Of a DNA stretch of 6,864 bases, positions 1 to 5,496 are shown one piece after another. Within the stretch, counting starts at the first letter, position 1, and each line of letters opens with the position of its first letter. The position numbers and the translations under genes were made by a program. The notes beneath the pieces were generated by a model. It was not told the origin of the DNA, did no database searches, and saw nothing but the letters and a program-made list of their open reading frames with translations. The stretch lies in NCBI GenBank assembly GCA_023395595.1, contig JAEWYO010000034.1:1-6864 (forward strand). The letters are read 5' to 3'. Origin of the DNA: Bacillota bacterium. Its GTDB lineage: Bacteria; Bacillota; Clostridia; Christensenellales; CAG-138.

Positions 1-3000
1 TCGTGTTCTCAATCGTGAGTCCCGCCACGCTGGACGTGATGCCGGAGACGGTTCTCTCGCTGCCGTTATAGTTCTGCGTGGAGCTGTTTGCCGTGAGCGT
101 CAGCGCCGTTTTCGCCGCCCAGACCGCATAGAGCGTCAGATCGCTCGACGGCATCGTCACGTTCGTGCCGGGTCCGTATGCCGGATCAGCCACGGTCGCG
201 GTTGCGGACGTGCTCCAGCCGAGGAAATAGTACCCTGCGCGGGTAAACGTGTTTGCGTCCACCGCAAAGCTCGTGCCCATCGTCTTGGTCGAGCTGTAGC
301 TCGCGTTGCCGCCAATCGTGCCGCCGTTGCCGTTGTAGGTCAACGATAGATTTTTGAGCTTCGTATATACCACAACCGCGTGATCGTCCGAAATGCGGTT
401 GATCGCGTATGCCCCTCCAGTGTATGAGGTTGCAGACAGAAGTACCCCATTGTCCGAAACATTCACCAGCTCATAACCCGGTGCGATCGTCCACGTCACC
501 GTTACATTGGTGTGGTAGACATAGCTGCCCGCGCCATTTGCCGCGGTGAGTCCACTCGCCGGATCGCCGGATACCTGCACAGTGAAGGTTTGATCCTTCC
601 ATACGGCATACAGCGTGCCCGGCGCGGTCGCAACACTGGTTCCCAGAAGGATGCTGTTTCCTGGCTGATACGCCGTACCTGAACCGTCGGCTTTCGTGTT
701 CCAGCCGGTAAAGAGCTTGCCCTCGTAGAGAAACGAGTTGCCCTGCACTGTATGGTGCGTGTTGTTCAACGTGCCTCCGGTGAAGCTGCTCATCCCGCCG
801 CTGGTCATGCCACCGTTGCCATCATACGTGATGGTTACATTGATGGCGGGATAGGCCCAAATGGCGGTCAGTGTCGTGTTTTGTACAATCGTTACCGCAC
901 TGTTTGGATAATAGATTTTTTGGTCGGCACTGGAGCGCCAGCCGATAAACACCTTGTCCGTCGGCGGCGTAACCGCGGCGGGATTGAACGCCTTTACCTG
1001 CGCCTGGCTGCCGCTTGCGTATGCTTCCGAATCCGTTGGGGCTGTTCCGCCAGCCTCGCCAAGCGCGTAGGTCACGCGATAGCTCAAGCCGTTGATCCAC
1101 ACCGGATACAGCACGACATCTTCAAAAATCTGCATATTGGGATTGAACACAACCAGTGAACCGTTGCGCTCAATCAGCCAACCGCCGAAGGTGTCGGTCG
1201 GATGCGGTTTGTTTGCGCTGATAGCGGCTTGCGCGCTTGCCAGCGCACTTGCGCTGATCGTTCCACCGTAGGGAATCGAGCCAAGATCAACCGTACCCGT
1301 ACCCGTGGAGCCATACGCATTCAGGCTTGCGGCGCTGCTAAACGTCGGCGCGACCCATTTGGCATAGAGAACAACGTTTTTCGGCGGCATCGTCTTGCCC
1401 ACCCAGTCGAATTCGGAGCCTGCATACCCCGCCTGTGTGGTATACCAGCCGGCAAACGTAAATGCTGTGCTGACGCCGGAGGGATGCGTCGGCTCGTAAT
1501 ACTGCCCTTCAATTGGCGCACCAAAGCGAATTCCACTGATGGTTTGTGCAGTAGAGCCGTTGATGAAAGTCAAGTTGTAGCTAGACCTACGGTAGTATAG
1601 CGAGGCAAAATACTCTCCCCCAACATTATTGAATGAGGGCACTGCACTGTCGCGCTGATAAAATCCCGTGATCGGAAAATAGTCCTCGTCGTAGGTGAGG
1701 TTAATCCCATTCGCCTTGATCGAGACCGTCTTGGTGATATAGTACGTGATGCCGCCGTTTGAGACGGTCGTGCTGCCAGCGGGTGCGGTTGCAGCCGTGC
1801 CGTCCAGCGTTTCGAGACAGTAGTACCAGGTATACTTGCTGCCGCTCCACGACGTCGCGGTCAAGGTCAGATTGCTGCCCGGCATCTTCTCCAGAAAGGT
1901 ATAATAAGAACCCGTGATGCTGGACTTCCAGACATTGCCCGCCGCAGAGAGCGTAGCGATTGCAGGCACATTCCAGACATCCGAGACGTTCTGATCATAC
2001 TTGTATGTTTGCGTGTAGATCGTATTCCCACCGTTTTTGAACGCGAGTGTATACGTCTTTCGCGCAAAGTAAATATTGACGATCGTCGAACCGTCGCCGG
2101 AAATCGTCTGCCCCAAGGTATAGGTGCCAACGTCGAAATAGGCGCGATACGCGGAATTCAGGTTCGTTGTCGCAAGCTCTGCGCTGCTGAGCGTGATCGC
2201 CGTGCCGGAGGTCCCAGTCTTGTCAATCGTCTTTTCAAACGTAAAATCCGCATCGTCCGCGTTTTCGATCCAATAGACCAGCTTGTATGGCGTGTTGTTG
2301 TTCGCCGTCCAGTTCGCGCTGAGGGTTAGGTTTGCCAAGGGTACGCTGCCAAAGGCAAACCCGCTCCAGTTTGCAAATGTGTACCCCGTCTTTGTGATGG
2401 CGCTCAGCCCCGTGCTTGCAAGCACATGCGCATTGATTGCCGCCTGCGTCAGTGTCGTACCTGGTACGATATGCATGGGCGGGACATAGCTGCCGCCTGT
2501 GGAATCAAACGAAATCCATATGACGTCGCCTACGATGGGATAGAGCTGGATGTTCGCGCCGCTTACGGTAACGCTCGCGCCGACAGGTGTGGTTCCGCCG
2601 GACGTGAGAGACCAGCCAAGCAGCGCTTCTCCGCCACCGAGCGCAAGAGACGCGACGTTTTGCGTTGAAACCGTTCCCGTTGCGTCCGGCATGCGCGTTT
2701 CGATGACCGCACCGCTTCTGTTATAGAAGAAGACATAATACGCAGGCTCAAAGCGCGCCGTCAGAGTCGTCGTTCCGTTGACCGTAACGCTCTGCGCACC
2801 AAAGCCTTCAAAGAGCGTGCCGGCATTCGTAAACCAGCCGGAGAACTGCATGCCGACCGGCGCCGCAGGCACCTGCGGTGCGTCGAGCGTGTCTCCGTCG
2901 GCAACGATCTTTGTGTCTACCGTGGTGCCTTCCACCACGAACTGATACGTCCAGAGCGGCGTGCTGTCCGGCAAAATGCCGCCCGCCATCGAGAACGCGG

Positions 3001-3535
3001 AGAGCAGAATCTCCTCGTTGGCAACTATCGGGGTATCCTCGGTGTTCGTGGCTTCGCTCGCGGTGCCGAATCTTGCGTAAAGCGTCAGGTTCGCGGTCAC
3101 AGGCGTGCTGAAATCATACGCCTCGTTTGCACGCGCATACCAGTAGAGAAACATCTGTCCGACATAGGCTTCGCCCGCGGGGACGGCAGGAATACTGGGC
3201 GCCGTCGCCGTTTCACCTTGCGTCACCGTCTGCTGAAGATCCCATTTCGTCTCGCCATCGATCACGAAGTTGACCACATACGCCTGCGGGTCAGGCGAAT
3301 TGGTCTCTTCCGCAGGAGATGGCGCCGGAGACGGCGTTTCCTCCGCTGCATCCGTCTGCGCGGGCGTTGCACTGTCCGCAGGAGCGGTATGCTCGCCCGC
3401 GGGTGCGGGGGTTGCCTCCGTTGCGGGTGCAGGCGTGTTCGCCTCCTCCGCCAGCGAGCTGACGGGGAGCAGCGCAAACACCATCAGCACACACAGCACC
3501 AGGCTTGTGATTCGTTTGATCCGCGACCATTTCAT
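1..3535 (-). CDS. Large exported InlB B-repeat (Flg_new) surface protein, N-terminal part, runs off left edge
   Basis: I translated 1178 codons without a stop from the ATG at 3535 to the window edge. Residues 1-29 look like a Sec signal peptide: a basic start (KWSRIKR), a hydrophobic core (SLVLCVLMVFALLPV) and a likely cut after SSLA. Residues 30-84 are a Pro/Ala/Thr/Glu-rich stalk. From about residue 85 to 1139 there are beta-rich units of some 70-85 residues ending in motifs such as LYARF, LTARF, LSANW, LYAKW, LTAIW and LYAVW, each with an internal F-x-x-W/GW core. This is the pattern of the InlB B-repeat (Listeria-Bacteroides, Flg_new) family of Gram-positive surface proteins. Residues 982-1057 resemble the divergent InlB repeat type. 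Near 1142 a different module begins (YNGSERTVSG) and is cut by the edge. The ATG follows GGAGG by 9 bases, with an in-frame TGA at 3560-3562, so the start is well fixed. A role in adhesion or cell-surface structure is inferred from the family; the ligand is unknown. The anchor (LPXTG, SLH or other) is out of view. Confidence 0.93.
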   Translation of the reverse strand, partial: MKWSRIKRITSLVLCVLMVFALLPVSSLAEEANTPAPATEATPAPAGEHTAPADSATPAQTDAAEETPSPAPSPAEETNSPDPQAYVVNFVIDGETKWDLQQTVTQGETATAPSIPAVPAGEAYVGQMFLYWYARANEAYDFSTPVTANLTLYARFGTASEATNTEDTPIVANEEILLSAFSMAGGILPDSTPLWTYQFVVEGTTVDTKIVADGDTLDAPQVPAAPVGMQFSGWFTNAGTLFEGFGAQSVTVNGTTTLTARFEPAYYVFFYNRSGAVIETRMPDATGTVSTQNVASLALGGGEALLGWSLTSGGTTPVGASVTVSGANIQLYPIVGDVIWISFDSTGGSYVPPMHIVPGTTLTQAAINAHVLASTGLSAITKTGYTFANWSGFAFGSVPLANLTLSANWTANNNTPYKLVYWIENADDADFTFEKTIDKTGTSGTAITLSSAELATTNLNSAYRAYFDVGTYTLGQTISGDGSTIVNIYFARKTYTLAFKNGGNTIYTQTYKYDQNVSDVWNVPAIATLSAAGNVWKSSITGSYYTFLEKMPGSNLTLTATSWSGSKYTWYYCLETLDGTAATAPAGSTTVSNGGITYYITKTVSIKANGINLTYDEDYFPITGFYQRDSAVPSFNNVGGEYFASLYYRRSSYNLTFINGSTAQTISGIRFGAPIEGQYYEPTHPSGVSTAFTFAGWYTTQAGYAGSEFDWVGKTMPPKNVVLYAKWVAPTFSSAASLNAYGSTGTGTVDLGSIPYGGTISASALASAQAAISANKPHPTDTFGGWLIERNGSLVVFNPNMQIFEDVVLYPVWINGLSYRVTYALGEAGGTAPTDSEAYASGSQAQVKAFNPAAVTPPTDKVFIGWRSSADQKIYYPNSAVTIVQNTTLTAIWAYPAINVTITYDGNGGMTSGGMSSFTGGTLNNTHHTVQGNSFLYEGKLFTGWNTKADGSGTAYQPGNSILLGTSVATAPGTLYAVWKDQTFTVQVSGDPASGLTAANGAGSYVYHTNVTVTWTIAPGYELVNVSDNGVLLSATSYTGGAYAINRISDDHAVVVYTKLKNLSLTYNGNGGTIGGNASYSSTKTMGTSFAVDANTFTRAGYYFLGWSTSATATVADPAYGPGTNVTMPSSDLTLYAVWAAKTALTLTANSSTQNYNGSERTVSGITSSVAGLTIENT
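119..3283 (-). repeat. Protein-level tandem array of about twelve InlB B-type and related beta modules
   Basis: Approximate units by residue of the surface protein are 85-157, 195-262, 266-335, 339-409, 416-492 (variant), 494-561, 568-649 (variant), 653-727, 728-813, 819-893, 899-979, 982-1057 (divergent type) and 1063-1139. Canonical units start with a beta strand like YTLAF or ITYDGNGG, have a central GYTFANW or LFTGWNT turn, and close on an aromatic (LYA-x-W). Two units carry the NGNGG or DGNGG signature of Flg_new. I saw no long exact DNA repeat between units; they align only as protein. This suggests old divergence rather than recent expansion. Confidence 0.8.
3449..3535 (-). other. Signal peptide coding segment of the surface protein
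   Basis: Residues 1-29 have the three-part layout of a type I Sec signal: four basic residues in the first eight, about 17 mostly hydrophobic residues, then PVSSLA followed by acidic EEA. The cut is predicted after Ala29 by the small-x-small rule (S-L-A). A Cys at residue 15 lies inside the hydrophobic core and is not placed as a lipobox, so a lipoprotein is unlikely. The following stalk (residues 30-84) has repeated Pro-Ala-Pro and Thr-Pro motifs, typical of an extended and possibly glycosylated spacer. Confidence 0.85.
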
Positions 3536-3544
3536 CTGTTTTAT

Positions 3545-3549
3545 CCTCC
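3545..3549 (-). promoter_or_regulatory. Strong ribosome binding site of the surface protein
   Basis: Read on the minus strand, the leader ends in GGAGG, nine A-rich bases, then ATG at 3535. This is a near-ideal Shine-Dalgarno of Firmicutes type. It fixes the start, because the next in-frame codon block upstream ends at a TGA (3560-3562). Confidence 0.85.
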
Positions 3550-3647
3550 GTGTCTTTCGTCAATCGCAACTCTATCTATTCCGGTTCTCATCACGCGGCA
3601 CGCGCAGTTTCACACGGGCGAATGTGACCGATGTGCATCATAGGTCA

Positions 3648-3678
3648 GCCCAAAGGAGTACACTCTCCTGCGTTTGGC
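3648..3678 (-). promoter_or_regulatory. Stem-loop in the leader of the surface protein
   Basis: On the minus strand AGGAG and CTCCT pair around a six-base loop (AGTGTA). The stem is extended by CCAA with TTGG across a small bulge. It lies about 115 bases upstream of the start codon, inside the presumed 5' leader, and no T run follows it, so it is not an ordinary terminator. The AGGAG within it resembles a ribosome site, but no reading frame follows at the right distance. A regulatory role is only possible; chance is a real alternative. Confidence 0.3.
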
Positions 3679-3737
3679 GACGTTGCCAGTGCTGTGATTG
3701 TTTCAGGATTCCGTGCGGATTGACGGTGTAATCTTTC

Positions 3738-3756
3738 ATCAAGGTTTTCCCTTGAT
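3738..3756. repeat. Perfect 7-bp inverted repeat (ATCAAGG / CCTTGAT) with 5-base loop
   Basis: ATCAAGG at 3738-3744 and CCTTGAT at 3750-3756 are exact inverse copies around TTTTC. On the plus strand TTTT follows directly, giving a weak terminator look, but no plus-strand gene lies upstream. On the minus strand it falls about 200 bases before the surface protein start, just downstream of a possible -10 box (TACAAT, 3773-3768). It could therefore be an operator or a hairpin at the 5' end of that transcript. Function is not shown. Confidence 0.4.
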
Positions 3757-3767
3757 TTTGTGCCCAA

Positions 3768-3773
3768 ATTGTA
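3768..3773 (-). promoter_or_regulatory. Possible -10 box (TACAAT) for the surface protein gene
   Basis: TACAAT on the minus strand matches five of six bases of the sigma-70/sigma-A -10 box and lies in an A/T-rich stretch. I find no good -35 hexamer at 16-18 bases. The TTTGTGACA further upstream is too far away. If used, it would give a leader of roughly 225 bases. This is the best candidate I can see, but it is weak. Confidence 0.25.
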
Positions 3774-3887
3774 CAAGAATAAAAAGGAACGAATCGCGTT
3801 AATGTCACAAACAGTATGTTTTATGTATGGAATGCATGATTTTTCTGTCACATGTGCTGTTTTGCCGGATCGCGCAGAGCGGGCAAA

Positions 3888-3953
3888 CGATGCCCCATCC
3901 GGGTCATCGATGGCGGGATCGGGCCGAAACTGTGCCTCGGCCAAATCGTTTTT
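3888..3953 (+). other. GC-rich structured island with two hairpins and a T run (possible small RNA end or terminator)
   Basis: A first hairpin pairs CGATG (3888-3892) with CATCG (3905-3909), plus CCC with GGG across one mismatch and a four-base loop. A second pairs GGCCGA (3922-3927) with TCGGCC (3937-3942) exactly around nine bases. Five T residues follow at 3949-3953, six bases after the second stem. That layout resembles an imperfect intrinsic terminator on the plus strand, yet no plus-strand gene ends here. A weak promoter-like pair, TTGATT (3752-3757) and AAGAAT (3775-3780) with 17-base spacing, lies upstream. A small RNA is conceivable; a decayed gene remnant or chance pairing is also possible. 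Confidence 0.3.
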
Positions 3954-4204
3954 GGACATGTTTTTGCGCTGATTTTGTGTAACACGCTGTTCATTGGCAT
4001 GCGGTTGCTTTCGCCCAAGAAAAGTTGCAACGTAACAATTCTCCCCCTTCGGCGTTGATTCAAGTGGTTGAGTGGAATGACACTGCGCCGGGTTTTTGAA
4101 TGTTCACCTGGGTTTTGCATACTTGTGTTTCGGTAATACCACGTCATTTCGTGTTTCATACTGTCCTGTTCGATTTTTCGTGTTCTTCCTGCATGTGTTT
4201 TTTG

Positions 4205-4213
4205 TGTTATAAT
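4205..4213 (+). promoter_or_regulatory. Extended -10 promoter (TGTTATAAT) for the DUF362 gene
   Basis: TGT followed by TATAAT (4208-4213) is a perfect extended -10 element. The -35 region at the right spacing (about 4184-4190) has no good match to TTGACA, which is usual for extended -10 promoters. It sits about 60 bases before the ATG at 4272. The stretch upstream is T-rich. A TTGACA at 4216-4221 lies just downstream, but I see no matching -10 for it. Confidence 0.65.
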
Positions 4214-4271
4214 CGTTGACAGGGATGCACAAACGTCCGAGTAAAAATCTTCCATCGATTGTGAGAACGCT

Positions 4272-5411
4272 ATGAACCAAACTGTCTCGATTGCCCGCTG
4301 CGGCAGCTATGACCCCGCTGAAGTCAAACAGGCACTGCTGGATGCTCTCTCCCCTATCGGCGGGTTGGATTGGGTTACGCCGGGCATGAAGATCGCTGTC
4401 AAAGTCAACATGATGATGCGCGTGAAGCCCGAAAAAGCTGCGACCGTTCATCCGCAGGTTGCGTTCGCGCTGTGTGAGCTGCTCGCCGAAAAAGGCGCGA
4501 GCGTCGTAGTTGGGGACAGCCCCGGCGGACCGTTCAGCCTCACCTACCTCTCCGCAGTTTATAGCGGAACGGGCATGCGGCAGGTGCTCGACACGGGCGC
4601 AACACTCAACGAGGATTTTTCGATTCTCGACGTGTCTTACCCCGAAGCCGTCTCGGCAAAAGAATTCCAAATCACAAATTACCTCATAGAGGCGGATGCC
4701 ATCATCGACCTGTGCAAAATGAAAACGCATGCGTTGATGGCGTATACCGGCGCGTGCAAAAACCTCTTTGGCGCGATTCCGGGGCTGCGAAAATCCGAAT
4801 ACCACTATCGCTACAACACACACGAGGCGTTTGCCAACATGCTGGTCGATGTTTGCCAGTGGTGCAAGCCGCGACTTTCGATTGCAGACGCGGTCATGAC
4901 GATGGAAGGCAACGGCCCCTCCGGCGGGACGCCGCGTTTTATGGGTGCAATTCTTGCGAGTTTTAACCCGCATGCGCTCGACCTTGCCGGCGCGCATCTG
5001 ATGAACCTGACCGCTTGCGATGTGCCAACGCTCGACGCCGCCGTCAAACGAGGGCTTGTACCGTCCAAAGTAAGTGAGCTGACGATCCATGGTGATCTGG
5101 AATCGTTCGTGATTCGTGATTTTCAGCTCACCCCCAAGCATGATGTAACGCTCTGGGGTTCAAGCAACAAAACGATTGCGAAACTACTCTCCGGCATGTT
5201 TGCCAGCAAACCCCGCGTCGCGCGGGATCGCTGCACCGGCTGCTCGGAGTGCAAAAAGGTTTGCCCCGCCAGCGCGATCACCATCCGCGAAAAGCACGCC
5301 GAGATCGACGAAAAGAAGTGCATCCGCTGCTTTTGCTGTCAAGAATTTTGCCCGCAGGGGATCATCACCGTGCATCGTCCGCCGATTGCACGGCTGCTGA
5401 ATCGAAAATAG
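4272..5411 (+). CDS. DUF362 domain protein with C-terminal two-cluster [4Fe-4S] ferredoxin domain
   Basis: The gene is complete and encodes 379 residues, the usual size for DUF362 proteins with a ferredoxin tail. Residues 1 to about 300 form the DUF362 part. Visible landmarks are VKVNMMM (43-49), GDSPGG (81-86), the Lys-rich KMKTH block (149-153) leading into CKNLFGAIPG, and DAVMTMEGNGP (206-216). Residues 321-331 and 350-360 each carry C-x2-C-x2-C-x3-C-P (Cys 321/324/327/331 and 350/353/356/360), so two [4Fe-4S] clusters are expected. There is no signal peptide or membrane segment, so it should be cytoplasmic. The biochemical role of DUF362 is not established to my knowledge; electron transfer or cluster-linked redox chemistry is an inference from the ferredoxin tail. 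The ATG is chosen because an in-frame TAA lies at 4242-4244 and the N-terminus fits the family. The ribosome site is weak (GAG six bases upstream). It stands alone, with its own promoter and terminator. Confidence 0.93.
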   Translation: MNQTVSIARCGSYDPAEVKQALLDALSPIGGLDWVTPGMKIAVKVNMMMRVKPEKAATVHPQVAFALCELLAEKGASVVVGDSPGGPFSLTYLSAVYSGTGMRQVLDTGATLNEDFSILDVSYPEAVSAKEFQITNYLIEADAIIDLCKMKTHALMAYTGACKNLFGAIPGLRKSEYHYRYNTHEAFANMLVDVCQWCKPRLSIADAVMTMEGNGPSGGTPRFMGAILASFNPHALDLAGAHLMNLTACDVPTLDAAVKRGLVPSKVSELTIHGDLESFVIRDFQLTPKHDVTLWGSSNKTIAKLLSGMFASKPRVARDRCTGCSECKKVCPASAITIREKHAEIDEKKCIRCFCCQEFCPQGIITVHRPPIARLLNRK

Positions 5412-5438
5412 CCGCTATTGTTCGCCATTCGGCACAAA

Positions 5439-5471
5439 AAAAGGCTCTCCCGATTTTTCGGAGAGCCTTTT
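5439..5471. terminator. Bidirectional intrinsic terminator between DUF362 gene and purL
   Basis: AAAAGGCTCTCC (5439-5450) and GGAGAGCCTTTT (5460-5471) are exact inverse copies, a 12-bp stem around a nine-base loop. On the plus strand the stem ends in TTTT-AG-TTT, 28 bases after the DUF362 stop. On the minus strand it ends in a run of seven T (from A5442-5436), 26 bases after the purL stop. It therefore suits both convergent genes and is stronger in the purL direction. Confidence 0.92.
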
Positions 5472-5496
5472 AGTTTGCGTTTTCTGTATGCGGTTG

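Larger units (their letters stand above)
3536..4271. other. Divergent intergenic region, 736 bases, no convincing gene
   Basis: This gap separates the minus-strand surface protein from the plus-strand DUF362 gene. Much of it is richer in A and T than its neighbours, especially 3720-3860 and 4100-4260, with a GC-rich island at about 3868-3945. Short open frames of about 70-135 codons exist on both strands. None has a ribosome site, recognisable motifs or composition like the flanking genes. The region must hold both divergent promoters and a leader for the surface gene, and it has room for a small RNA. I recognise no known riboswitch consensus. Its contents are listed separately. Confidence 0.75.

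Noticed and set aside
752..1600. Plus-strand frames of about 130 codons across the left part
   Set aside because: They are antisense shadows of the surface protein, whose frame is open and domain-like throughout. Their products are Arg/Cys-rich and unrecognisable.
1..3535. Possible CRISPR array or DNA tandem repeat, given the repetitive protein
   Set aside because: The repetition is only at protein level. I found no regularly spaced identical DNA units.
3218..3731. Plus-strand frames of 141 and 153 codons, one Arg-rich and one Ala/Gly/Ser-rich
   Set aside because: Their low-complexity composition is the reverse reading of the Pro/Ala/Thr/Glu stalk of the surface protein.
3645..3959. 104-codon minus-strand frame in the intergenic gap (starts MSKNDLAEAQ)
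   Set aside because: No Shine-Dalgarno precedes its ATG, no domain is visible, and the composition changes along its length. It overlaps the hairpins and presumed promoter of the surface gene.
3760..3972. 70-codon plus-strand frame (starts MPKLYKNKKE)
   Set aside because: No ribosome site, no recognised motif, and it runs through the hairpin island. A chance frame is the simplest reading.
4104..5141. 345-codon open frame on the minus strand opposite the DUF362 gene, reaching into the intergenic region
   Set aside because: It is antisense to a gene with clear family motifs. Its translation is rich in Arg, His and Cys with no recognisable domain, and I saw no ribosome site. Such shadows are common opposite GC-rich codon usage.
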